The position numbers were made by a program, and so were the translations under genes. A stretch of 64,000 nt of DNA from Sceloporus undulatus (lineage: Eukaryota; Chordata; Lepidosauria; Squamata; Phrynosomatidae), in assembly GCF_019175285.1 (NCBI RefSeq), contig NC_056525.1:121474543-121538542 (forward strand), given 5' to 3'. Of this stretch, positions 1-11,500 are shown piece after piece (the stretch's first letter is position 1; each line of letters opens with the position of its first letter). The notes beneath the pieces are model-generated. The model was not told the DNA's origin, ran no database searches, and was given only the letters and a program-made list of their open reading frames with translations.

Positions 1-336
1 ATCTGAGGTGTGATATCTGTGCTGTATGGGTGGATGTATGTGACTAAAGCAACAGGATGAGTTCACTACTGGTATGCATGTTCAGATGGGGACCAATGCT
101 AGAATTCATCACCACATATGGGGAATATAGACAGTGAAAGTTTGCACAGAATGGACAGTGAAAGTTTAATATATTGTGTATAGAGGAACTGGTATGTAGA
201 ATGATGTATTCTGATTTACAAGGAGACATTAAACAAGAAGAAACACGTACGTAACACTTTTAGAAATATTTAAATGGACAACATGAATGTCTGGGGAAAT
301 TAAATTACATGCTATGGCATACCAGTATACTGGGGG

Positions 337-452
337 CTGAGAGTATGTGACTCACCCAAGGTCACCTAGTGGGGTTCCATTGTTGAGCATGGAATCAAAC
401 CCTGCTCTCCAGAGTCATAGTTCAACACTCAAACTACTACACCATGCTTACT
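337..452 (-). repeat. MIR-like tRNA-derived SINE fragment
   Basis: Reverse-strand fragment of the commonest SINE in this window. It shows the conserved core (reverse complement of gggtgaccttgggtgagtca type sequence) and a tRNA box B-like stretch. Identified by comparison with about 20 other copies here. Confidence 0.75.
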
Positions 453-514
453 CTCAACCTTGTACTATGCTGTAACATAAAATAATTAGAATTCATAGCC
501 ACGTTAGCCTGAAA

Positions 515-720
515 AATTAGTATGCAAAGGGATCTTGTAGCACCTTTGAGACTAAGGCCTCATTCACACTGGCGGCATTGCTCTGGAACAAACTGGTTAA
601 ATTCGGGGGTCTCCCTCCCGAATCTCTCTGGAAGCAAGTGCTGACTACCAATCAGGGGCATTTTAACACGAATGCCCTCTTGGAGAATTCGGGTTTAAGA
701 TGAAGGTGCCTGGCTGTCAA
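515..720. repeat. Interspersed repeat pieces (Penelope-terminal-like, then MITE-like)
   Basis: Positions 515-552 match the 'gatcttgtagcacctttgag' motif also present near 1980 and 36800. From 553 a second element begins with cctcattcacact and carries inverted-looking internal stretches like other short DNA elements in this window. Family assignment is uncertain. Confidence 0.4.
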
Positions 721-1839
721 TCAAAGTTAGTTCCGCAATGGTCATAGGTGCCATTTCCAGCACTGATAGGGGCATCAAAATATGCCTTTTCTAAAAAATT
801 GTGGTGTTCAGATTAGGGAGGAATTGACCAACTACACTCCTGTGTTTTTCCCAGGTAGGTGTTAAAGGCATAGGGGTGAAGTTGTGAGTAGGGTAGGTGG
901 CCATGTTCTTGAACAGACATTTTCAGCCTCAGTTCCTGCTGTAAACTAGAGAAGCACCAATCTTCCATCCAAAACTGTTGCCAGGGCAAGCACCATTGCA
1001 ATACCCACCTAAAAACATGAGGGGCAGAATGGTTGGAGATTAAATGAATTTCCCATTTCTATATAATGAGATCCGGATGTATTTACCATGACCTGACAAA
1101 ACATTTCGGCCTGTTCAAAATTGGTTCCAGTTCATTTATGGAATGGAAACTGCCTTACCCATCCTTCACTGGGAGAGGAAACCGGATACTCGATCTCCCA
1201 CTGATTTTAATATTCAGCCATAGTTCTCTTCTGGGGATACTTGCTAGGAGGAAAAACTGAGATGTACCATTCTCTGTACGAAATCCATATATATGAAGAT
1301 TCTTTGTGCCTACTGTGATGTTCCATGTATAACCCTTTCACTACATGAAAACGATATGAACAAACAAACATTTCTAATCAGCAGCACACTATGAATTAGA
1401 TATTTAAGCCTAAAGCAGATTGCTACTAGGATTCTTTCAACCCCTTTATCACTGTTTCCCAGTTATCAAAAGTACAGTTGAACAACATGGAGAGATTAGG
1501 ATGATATTAACAATAAGACACAGCATGCCGACTTTGAATATCTTACCCCTAGTGTGGGATGTGAACATCATCATATGCATGCATAAAAGTCCTCCGTGTG
1601 GGATATGAACATCAGCCAATTCCTGTATAACTGTGGTGGTCAAGATTGTCCCCTCCCATGCCCAAAGTAACACGGAAGGTACATTTCTGTCAGTGAACAC
1701 TCAGTACTCCTTAGGTCACTGAAATGGGATGGCTCATGCAGAGACACAACTAACCGACTCCTATAAGGCAGACAATTCTATCTCCACACTTCTTCTTTTT
1801 AAAAATCATGTTATACTGGGAGCAACTGAACAGTCATAC

Positions 1840-1949
1840 CTGAAGCAGAAACATTACTATCCCCAGTAAGGCAACAAAAATAGCAGAAAATGCCACCAGC
1901 ATTAATAAATCATACAGAGATGTAGCAGGCGCTTCCTCTAAGGATGGTT
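1840..1949 (-). other. Possible exon encoding a transmembrane segment
   Basis: On the minus strand an open stretch ends at a good donor (CTTCAG followed by gtatga) and encodes about 25 mostly hydrophobic residues (LYDLLMLVAFSAIFVALLG and onward), like a single membrane helix. The acceptor is ambiguous (ctaag at 1950 or cttag a few bases inside). I recognise no family. It lies downstream of the last RGSL1 exon found, on the same strand, but does not resemble the human RGSL1 C-terminus I recall. It may be a chance open frame. Confidence 0.25.
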
Positions 1950-1978
1950 CTTAGCCTCAGAAAACACTAATTATTTAA

Positions 1979-2125
1979 TTGCAAAGGGATCTGTAGCACC
2001 TTTGAGACTAACTAAGAAAGAAGCTGGTAGCATGAGCTTTTGTAGACTTGGCCTATTCTGCAGCTGTATCTGAAGAATTAGGCTCAAGTCTATGAAAGCT
2101 ATGCTACCACTTCTTTCTTCATTTA
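1979..2125. repeat. Foldback repeat, possibly Penelope-element terminus
   Basis: Two arms of about 35 bp face each other: gtagcatgagcttttgtaga on the left and its imperfect reverse complement (tctatgaaagctatgctacc) on the right. This motif recurs widely in squamate and turtle genomes and I associate it, tentatively, with Penelope-like element ends. Confidence 0.5.
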
Positions 2126-2130
2126 GGGGC

Positions 2131-2475
2131 CATTCACATACCTTTTAAACCAGTTTTGAAATCAATTCTTCCATGTGAAGTTCATATTGGGCCTGATTCT
2201 GGTCACGATCCATGTCGAGGCTTGCACAAGGAAATGCCCCTGTGCGGGTTATCGGGAATTGGGCTAAAATCTGTCTTTTCTGAAAAGACCCGGGTTCCGC
2301 GAAATATGAACTTGCCCTCGATCACGTCGGGGCAAATTCAAGGAGGGGATTAAAGTCAGAGGGCGGCAGAGGTCAGAGCATCCCTCCCCTATCGGAGGGG
2401 AGGGGGGAGGAGGAAAGAGCCAAAGGAAAAGGGGAATCTGGAGGCAATGGGTGACAGGGGCCAAAAGGGGGTGAC
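2131..2475. repeat. Short GC-rich DNA element, MITE-like
   Basis: An abrupt rise in GC and CpG content (for example acgatccatgtcgaggcttg) begins after ggggccattcacata, an opening shared in type with other MITE-like insertions here (546, 11781, 35024). No coding potential is seen. The right boundary is approximate. Confidence 0.4.
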
Positions 2476-2479
2476 TGAC

Positions 2480-3000
2480 CGGGTCAATTCAGGGCAGGTC
2501 AGGGGCGCTACAGTAAGGAAGCCTCTGCTATCCAGCGCAGACCCTTTCCTTAGGATTTATTTTTTTTTTAATATTTTTGGCAAAAAATGTGCATGTTTTT
2601 TGCTAAGATATTAGATAATAGATAGAAGTGGAGCAGCAGCAAGGGTCAATTCAGGGCAGGGCAGGGCAGGGCAGGAAGAAGCCTCTGCTCTCTGGCAGAA
2701 CCTTTTTCCTTTGGATTTTTTTTTAATTATTTTGGCTGTCTTGTGCATATTCTTCCTTTGGAATGACTGCTGCTGCAGAGAATGAATGTTACAATTCAAA
2801 CGTATGTTGCAACTTGGCAAATTGATACAGCTTTTGCTACTGCTCTAAGGAATTCAGGGGTAGCCTATTTTTCCTTTGGGATGACTGCTGCAATGTGAAT
2901 GAATTTACAATTCGAATGTAATGCTTCTCCTTCCAATTAGCACAATGGCAAATTGAACAGCTTTTGCTATGTCTCTAAGGAATTCAGGGGTAGCCTAGGG
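2480..3000. repeat. Locally duplicated sequence (two tandem repeat sets)
   Basis: A segment with gtcaattcagggcagg and a following cctctgct...T-rich stretch occurs at about 2482-2595 and again at 2644-2750. A second segment ending in taaggaattcaggggtagcc occurs at about 2752-2865 and again at 2870-2998. The copies are diverged, so these are old local duplications. No gene is seen here. Confidence 0.7.
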
Positions 3001-3237
3001 AAAGCAAAAAAAATTGCATCCTTTTCTGGCATTCCGAGGTGAAGAATTATTTATTTATTATTGTTGTTGTTTTATTATTTTTTATTTTATTACCACCCCC
3101 TGTGTATGAGGCATTCTGGGAGTGGCCAGGGAGTGGAATACAGCTACAGAGATGGCACTCGCTTGCATTTTGGGGTTGTGAAAATGGGGCCAAGGGCAGA
3201 TCATAACCTACAACACTGACCCAAATGCCCACAACCA

Positions 3238-3258
3238 TACACACACACACACACACAC
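3238..3258. repeat. (CA)n microsatellite
   Basis: About ten uninterrupted CA units. Confidence 0.9.
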
Positions 3259-3493
3259 GAGGTTTTTAAATTTGACAAGTGGTGCCTGGTCCTTTAGTTT
3301 TTAGTTTTATTGCTGTTTTTATGCTTGATATTGTGTTTTTAATATGTTATACTGTTTAATATTGTCTTAAGGGGGGAGGGATAATAAGTTTTTTAATGTA
3401 TATTTCATATTTTACTGTTGTCAACCGCCCCTAAATAATATTATTTTATTATTTATTATTATTATATTTTTATTATTTGGAACGCACACTTCC

Positions 3494-3518
3494 NNNNNNN
3501 NNNNNNNNNNNNNNNNNN
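3494..3518. other. Assembly gap (25 N)
   Basis: Run of 25 N. It forms the left boundary of the inverted block 3519-4667. Confidence 0.98.
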
Positions 3519-4667
3519 CAGAATAAAAACAAAGCACACAAACTAAATACTTCTAATTGACCACACATGCTGTATTGGTTTCATAACCACCTCTGGCCAG
3601 CTCCATGGCAACCACTGAAGAAATCCTAATGCTATTTATTGTGTTGGGATGCCTGCAGTTGTATACTCTGCAGTTCTGATTTCTTCCCTCCCTCTTCTTA
3701 ATCCACCCTAGCCAAACAATATTCAATACTAAGCAAGCTGGTAACGTCTTTCTGAAAACAGGTAATGAAAGGACTATTTCAGATCACAGCTCCACACACA
3801 TCTGGACCATGCAAAAGTTTGTATATAACAGATGCATACATGAATCTCTTGCACATCTACCTTGTTTACTAGATGGATTCTAAATGGATTAACATGAATT
3901 CATGTAGACAGATCTACAAAAATCTATGCAGAGGTTAGCAAATGTGTTGTTGTTGTGTACCTTCAATTTGTTTCCAACTTACAGTGATCCTAAGGGGGTT
4001 TGTTTGGTCAAGATTTGTTCAAAGGTGGTTTGCCACTAACTTCCTCAGAGGCTGAGAGTGTGTGACTTACCCAAGGTCACCCAGGGGTTTAAACCTTAGA
4101 AATATTTACTCTTTTTAAAATTACCATTTGTTCTAAATACCCTTCCCCCCAGCAACTTACTTTAAGTAAGACTACCATCCATGGAACTTTTTAAAAAATC
4201 AGATCATGAAGCAACGAATAGAGCCTGGCTGTTTTTAGTGAGACTGGGGACAAAGCCCAGCACAAAAGCTGTGTACAGTGGGCCCTTGCTATTTGCTGGG
4301 GTTTCGTTGCAGGAACCTCTGTGGATACTAAAATCTATGGATGCTCAAGTCCCATTAAATACAATGGCATAGTAAAATGGTGTCCCTTATATAAAATGTC
4401 AAATCCATCCATGGATACAGAGATCCAACTGTATATAAAGAGGAGCAGTCTTATCACTGTAGGTCTTGCCCAGCAAAAAGTAGACTGGTGATATGAGGCA
4501 GTTGGTTTTCAGTGACATGGAGGACAGCAAATTATTATTTATTGATGTGATGTTGGCTGTTTAGCTGCACAGGAGGCTATCCCATAGAAAATGGAAAGGC
4601 TACATTTCAACTGAAAAGGCTGGGGGAGAGGTATTGTCAAAGCCTTCATAGAAAAAGGGCAGAATGA
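3519..4667 (-). repeat. Gap-bounded inverted copy of 62738-63945
   Basis: The whole stretch between two N gaps is the reverse complement of 62738-63945, with point differences and a few indels. Anchors: ccatggcaaccactgaag here against its reverse complement near 63850, and gaaaaagggcagaatga here against tcattctgccctttttc at 62738. It contains no gene, only a SINE fragment (about 3947-4094) and a Tigger-like element (4274-4433), both also in the other copy. Because the match fills the contig exactly from gap to gap, misplacement of an allelic or duplicate contig is the simplest reading. Confidence 0.95.
4274..4433 (-). mobile_element. Tigger-like non-autonomous DNA transposon
   Basis: About 160 bp bounded by tacagtgggccc and the inverse of tacagttggat, with TA at both ends as for Tc1/mariner-superfamily insertions. 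The body carries the phrases gatgctcaagtcccatta and ttatataaaatg shared with copies at 22662, 39649 and 62972. Confidence 0.75.
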
Positions 4668-4767
4668 NNNNNNNNNNNNNNNNNNNNNNNNNNNNNNNNN
4701 NNNNNNNNNNNNNNNNNNNNNNNNNNNNNNNNNNNNNNNNNNNNNNNNNNNNNNNNNNNNNNNNNNN
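4668..4767. other. Assembly gap (100 N)
   Basis: Exactly 100 N, a common placeholder for a gap of unknown size. Missing RGSL1 3' exons could lie here or beyond the left edge. Confidence 0.98.
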
Positions 4768-4822
4768 TATCTGTAAGCCGCTCTGAGAGCAGGGTATAAA
4801 TAGCGTAAATAAATAAATAATA
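4768..4822 (+). repeat. Retroposon 3' tail
   Basis: The sequence gtaagccgctctgagagcag followed by ggtataaat and a (AAAT)n run is the typical 3' end of squamate SINE/LINE copies. It is cut on the left by the gap. Confidence 0.6.
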
Positions 4823-5398
4823 GGGCTACTCCTAGTTATCCTCTGCTGCATCCCCATAACTCATTGAATGCCTTCTGAGATTGGAGTCTCATATTCTGGC
4901 ATTATCTCTTGCTTCATTTTGGACTGTCTAACCACAGTGTTTTCAAATTAGAAGACTTCAGGAACAGTGCAACATTGCCTTCTTCTATGTAGTACTAGCA
5001 AGTGTTAGCTGTGGTGTCACTGCTTTTGTCTCAGAGAAATCTTCCACCATTATCAACACACATACACACACACACCCAACTACTACTGATGCCCATTAAC
5101 TGTGGCACATTTTGTCTCTGCTCAGCAAAGGTCTGTCTGAAATGGAAAACCCTACAAGCAGCAGTGCTACCAGCAGCACAGCCTCTTGCCACACAATTCT
5201 AGCACCACAGAAAGGTTGTGCCATGGTGGGATTTTACTAAGTTCTTCTAGCTAACAACTAAGCTGGAGGGGAAGAGGAGGAAAAGACGGTTCTGTCCAGA
5301 TGTCAAATGTAGTGCTGGTGGTGCTTGGTGGAGTTTTTATTTTGGCAGTAAAAGAAACATGCACAGCATACTAGGAGATAGATGACAGGCTCACTCAC

Positions 5399-5573
5399 TT
5401 CTCCATCTCTAGATAAAAATAGAGGTCATTAACTAAGAAGTTGACAGAGATTACACGGTTCCCAAAGATCTTGCGCTTTACTTGAACCACTTCAACATCA
5501 TCTGTTCCAACTGAAGCTGTGCCAGAGCGCCCACTAGGTGCACTAATGCTTGGATGTGTTGGTGACTGCATAT
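5399..5573 (-). CDS. RGSL1: RGSL1 exon o (last found)
   Basis: 175 nt, acceptor ttccctgttctcttctag, donor GAA|gtgagt. Encodes NMQSPTHPSISAPSGRSG then VQVKRKIFGNRVISVNFLV and NDLYFYLEMEK; human has KRRIFGHRIITVNF..NDLYF. It leaves in phase 2, so coding continues, but no following exon is recognised at 1-5398. Confidence 0.92.
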
Positions 5574-8500
5574 CTAGAAGAGAACAGGGAAGACCTTAAT
5601 CACAACACCTCCCACAAACTGTAATTCATATGTTCATGGCAAATGATAAGCACTGATACTTGGGGTGTGTGTGTGTGTGTGTGTGTGTGTGTCTCACTAT
5701 GGAATTTATCTCATAGAGGGCGAATTGGTAAAATCCCATGCAGAAATAGGATTTTAAAATCTGGGTGCTGTTTCTCAGATGCATTGGTGTCAAAGAGAAA
5801 TAACACAAAAATAATCCAAACAGAAAGTTTCTTTATACTTTTGGAATTTAGCAAAAGTAAAAAGGAGCTGGTATTGACGACTTTGCATTTGGGTTATTTT
5901 TGCGTTATTTCTCTTTCATGCAAACGTTGTCTGAAAAACATTCCACAAATGCGAGTTTTTTTCAACTTTCTGTTCTGGTTAACCCCGAACGTCATCTGAA
6001 AAACAATCTGCCAATGCAGGTTGTTTTCAGTTTAAATTTAGTTTCTGCACAGGATTCATCCCATGCGATAAACTCCTATGGCAGGAAGAGTCTAGGCTGT
6101 TCTGAATGTGAATGACTTGATATAATTCAATCCCAGCACATTCCAGATGATAACAGCAACAACATGAAGAAGCATTTGCCATGATCTCAGCTAAAGGTAG
6201 CTCTTTCATATTAAATTTGTCTGATTGTATTTTAGCATTACAGCATTTTCTCTGTTTCTATTTCTATCTGTTTTTATCCATTTTTATTTGTATCTGCTTT
6301 TAATCTTGTGAACTGCCCCGAGTCCTTGTCCTAAACAAGGTCAGGGAATAAATCTAGGGCAATTTCTGCTATGAACTTCCCAAAAACCAATGCTGTGGAT
6401 ACAGGACATACTTTCCTTGTCATTTTTCAGTTCCCGGTTGAGGAATTCTTCAAAGCGTTTGCGCTGTGACACATAGCTCATTGCCTTTCGGAACCTGCAG
6501 ACAGTCTTGATCAACCCTCCAAGTGCAACCCAGCATCTTTTCTATGGAACAATACAAAGCCATTTGTTCACCCAGCCAGACAAGACACAGTTTATTTTGG
6601 CAAAGTGCTTAATTTCAAACACAAAGGGTGCATCAAAAATACAAAATTACAATACTTTAATACCACATCAAGTGGGATTTGTAATTTCATGAGGTACTTG
6701 GAGTTCTATGAGAGAGAGCTCTAATTCAGGGAAGTGCAGTAGAGATTTTGAAGTACTTCACCAAACTGTAAATCACAGGATTACATAGGTAGGAGCCATG
6801 GTAGTGAAAATGGTATCAAACAGTGCAGTGAGGAGGTACTCAAAATTTGAAGAGTTTTGAAATTCAGAATTTCAGCTTCTGAAATCTTCCTGTGTTCTGG
6901 GTTTGTGTCAAATTCTATTTTGCCTTTAGGACCTGATGCAGACTGGGGCCCCATACAGACAGGCCAAAATAAAGCTGCTTCGGGTCACTTTGGAGGTACG
7001 CTGTTAAAATGATGTATGCCTTCCAAGAGTCCGAAAACCATGCCAAAGCCACACTCCAGTCCTTAGGCCTAAAGCATGGCTTTGGTGCGGCTTTCGGAAC
7101 CTTAGGATGCATGTATCATTTAAACAGCATACCTCCAAAGTGACCTGAAGCAGATTTATTTTGGCCTGTCTGTATGGGGCCAAAATCTCTCAGACAGGTA
7201 TTTGGGCTCTGAAAACTGAGAGACTTGTGAACAACTTCTTCCATCAATGGAGTAACTTTATGAATACATTAAATTTAAACCAGACTTTGCAATTCCTTCC
7301 TGAGCATGGCTGCAAACTCTGATTTGAGACCAGTCATGCCAATGGTGCAAATAAATCATACTTAGCTCTTTTTTAAAAAAGGAAGGCAGGGTTCTGACAT
7401 ACTGTATGTGATATTACAGAGTGTTCTTACTCTCACCATCATAGTTAGGTATCTTATAATGTTGTGTCTCTGTTGGTAAAAGTCTCCTCAGCCCATGCAC
7501 AATGTTATAAGATGCTTTGAAACGTTGAGGCTGAAGGGCAAACAAGCACTTGACCTAGGACCAACAGAGGACCAACATGCTGCTTTCAGGGAGGAGAGGA
7601 CCCTCCCTCCATCTCTGTGGGACACACAGGCTTTTAAAGTATAAAATGAGCATACAGGATCACTTTGTACCCACTGTTCCACAGAGGAATAGTGCTCTGT
7701 GATTGTCCATGGCCAAATAAGCCTACTCCAAGCTCAGGTCTTGTCAACATGTGTAGTAAAATGCAAGACTCCATGGTAATGGATTCTTGGTGTGGGTTAT
7801 ACTATTTTGGACTGCTGGTTTGCAATTTCATTTTTAATACTCCTCTGCATTAATTATATCTAGCAAGAGCTAGGAAATATTAACTTTTTGGACTGAAGCT
7901 TCAAAATCTGTGCAGCCTGCATGGTCATGGTAACATTTCCAATTTTCAGGCTCTATTCATGTTGCACAGAAAACCATCATAATAGCCAAACATCCAGGCT
8001 ACTTCTCAATTTGCAAGGAATAATATATTTATTATATTTATATCCTGTCGTTCACTGGGTTTCAAGGACAGTTTAGAAAATCAAACAAGACATAATTAAA
8101 AGGTAGCAACCAACAAGTTAAGAAGGGAAAAAAGTGCTAAATTGCATTAAAACACCTAAGAGAATGAAAATATTTAGGCCTCCAAAACATATAGAAAAAG
8201 ACTGAAAACTGTCATTTGCCATGTTTAGTCTGAAATGGTACAGCCTGTTCTATCACCCTCTTTATGTGTAGATCCGGCTTAAAAACACAACCCCTGCCTA
8301 TAGAGAATGGCTTTTTGGGGGGGTTTATCGATTGCTATTGTCATTTCAGCACACAAGGCAGAAAGTAGCATATTCTTCTCACTGATTACTGAGGTTCCCA
8401 GTCTGACTAATCCTACCCCATTCTAGCTGCATCCTATGATAGAAATGAAGGAAGGAAGGAAGGAAGGAAGGAAGGATGGATGGGCAGACAAGCAAAAACA

Positions 8501-11500
8501 CACAGAGCACATGTGTCAGGTGGTTATTGCAAAAGAAAAATAAGGAACCATTTCCCCCACATTCCTAGCATTACTATATACAACTGTTTGGAGCTAGCTT
8601 TTGGATAAGTATGCTCTCCAAATATAATAATAATAATAACATTTATTTATTTATACCCCGCTCTTCAGCCAAGGCTATCAAATGCTTCAGTTTGGCAGAG
8701 ATGGTCCTGAATATTCCTCCCTCGTCCCACTTTTTCAGTTGCTTTTGAAATGTCTCTAGCTTCTCTCTCCTCCCACTTTCAACCTTTGTCCTCAGTTTAT
8801 TTCCATTGCTGCAAACCACATTCAGATTGCAGGTGTAATTTGCACAGTCAATCCAGTACAGGGAGAGGACAGGAGGGGACAGAATCTTGTTCTTCCCAGT
8901 AGGGTCATGCTCCTGAGACTATAAGCAACAGGATTATCACAGGCAACACTATAAATCTACCTACTGCAACATATTCAGCATTCTTGTTTTTCCTGCCATG
9001 AGCTTACCTAGTTATATTCACTTTTAGGTCAGTCAGGGCAGGCAACATGGCAAAATTAATAGGCCTTTAATTTCAAAATTGGTACTCTAGTTTCAAAATT
9101 TATGCAAATATATGGCAGAAAAACGTCAGTACAAATCCACATTCCACCTCACAGCATTCACTCACCAGCTTGTCTGTTAACATGGAGGTTTTCCGTGGCT
9201 TCGCACTGGGTGCCGCAAGTGAAATATCACTTTCGGGATATAAACCTTGATATAAAGTAAACCTGCCAAAGTTTGGGGGGGGGGAGAAGAGAGGAGGTTA
9301 GGTGAACAAATTAGATTATTGTCCATAGCCCATCCTTTGCATCCATTTAACACCACATCTTTCCTTCAGCTCCCTTGCTTCTCATCCAAAGCATTTCCTA
9401 TGAAAGGCAAGGATGGGCAAAAAGAGCCTGACTGTAACTTGGGATGGAAAGCCATCCCTGCTTTAAATCCTCCCCTACTTCAGTGCTTTGTAGTATATAT
9501 CACAGCAATTGTACACTTTTGTTTGGAAAGGCAGAGATACACAGGTAAGTCTCAGTTTCAGTTTCCTCGATTTAAAACATTTCAAAATTTACATTGTTTC
9601 TCCAGAAATGAATGGATGGATGAAAATTTCAACTCCAAATGGAGAGCTGTCTTGGTGTGCCTGTGCAGTTGAGTGAGGCAGAAATGTAAGGAAGGAGAGG
9701 TGAAGGGAAGGGGAGATACAACTGCAAGGAAGGATTTCCTTGGCCCTAAGGGGGAGCATGTAGGGAAGGAAGAAACTTCAACCTTGATGTGGTTTAGAGG
9801 AAGGGGTTTCCTTTGTCTGCTTGGAAGAGGGGACATGAGGGGGATGAAGAAACTGGAATCTTGGAGGTGAGTTTGCCTGAAAGGATTTCTTCTCCTTTTT
9901 TAGGCAGGGGGAGCCTTTCTTTACTTAGCAAGCCTTCTGGCAAGAGCACAGCAGGATATGTGTTGCTTCTCCTGCTGTTGTGCTCTCTGTACCTCCTGTG
10001 GAAGACATAGCAGGAGATGTGCTGTCCCTCTCCCCCACACAGAGGAGTTTATCAGATAAGGGAAATTGGAAGTATAAGCCAATCGCATTCCGAACACAAT
10101 CATGGAGTTTAACATTGCGTGATAGACTACCACATGCAAAATTGGGCAATGGGAAGTCAGTCCGAATGCAATCATGGGGTTTCACGTTATTGCGTGAGAG
10201 GTGATCACACACAATTTTGGGCAATGGCAAGCTATTTTCAGGCAATGGGAAGTCAGTTCGAATGTAATTCAGATTCACGTAAATTCGCTGAACTAGCGAA
10301 TTCACGTGAATGCATTCTGGCCCCACTTTCTTTTCATTCAAAATTAAGAGAAATTCCTCCCATGTGATCAACTCCAAACACACCTGAGGTGCTTTCTCCA
10401 CCTGAGAAACCTGCTGGTAAAAGCAAAACAGAAGAGCACAGTTTTGATCAGTTGCTGCCTGAGGAGGAATTTCTGTGTACAGTACTGTAATTGCAAACCA
10501 GCTCTCCACAGTCAAGCCCCTGAGGGATCAATAGTTGTTGTCTCTTCTGGTCCCTCTGGGGAGCAGCTGCAAATTTCTCTAGCCTGGAAAAAGTAAGCTT
10601 TGATGTTTTATGCTTTAAACTTCGTTAAAACTGTGGTGAGCTGAGGAAAATTGCTAACTTTTTGGCTACATCAGTTCCATCAGAATGCACCCCCCTGGGT
10701 CTCCAATGATTCTCTATGGCACTGTCTTGCCCCATTTATGTCAGCAAAATTTACTTTGTGAGTCAGGAATCCAAACCCAATGTAAATCAAGACTGTCTTG
10801 TATATGTAAATAAAATAATAATTAAAAATAACCTAGTTGATGTACATGGTGATTTATAGAATAACCAGAGCTTGGCAAAAGTAAACCCTTTGGATTACAA
10901 ATCCCAGAACTCCCAGTTTGGAAAGTGTAACCCCTAATTTTCCAAGCTCTGAAAATGATACATACAAAAAAGCCGGCCTCTGGCAAAAGAAGCTTTGGTT
11001 ATAAATCTGTTGTAAATGTTTTTGTATTATATTAATGCTCTTTCTACTTCACCTTACAACAAGTTTAGTCATATTCAGACCTTCATTGCCTCTTTTTATA
11101 CAGAACTTGGTCTAAGAAAATGGAACCCCATGAACCTATTCTTTACTTGTACTTTACTCACCATTTATCTTCCAGCATCTTCATGACATACATTTGAGCC
11201 AAGACTAACATAGGGACCGTGACCACATTTGACCTTGGAATCTCTCTGATAATATCGGCATCACACTGCAGCAGTATCTCTGAGTGAAGAAAGACAACAA
11301 AGAGGCACAAACACTTTTTCTGTGCCTTCTTTTTTTGCCCTTGGATAGTGATGGGCAACCTTGTGTGAAGGGTGGGTCACACCAGCTGACACCCTATTAG
11401 TGGGGTGATACACACTGTTTCCCCAAATGTCCAAGGGGTGAGGTGAGGAGTGAGCAGTCAGGGGTGCAGTGAGCAAGTGTCTCTTTCTCTGCTCATTGAG

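Noticed and set aside
5626-5808. CRISPR-like or satellite signal from repeated short motifs
   Set aside because: Plain (GT)n microsatellite; no spacers or repeats of CRISPR type anywhere in this vertebrate sequence.
7436-7529. Exon candidate on the minus strand (PQRFKASYNIVHGLRRLLPT) with plausible splice sites, plus a 38-nt piece at 7281-7318
   Set aside because: Exon m joins exon n in phase without them and the human protein lacks such a segment. Could be an unrecognised cassette exon but is not supported.
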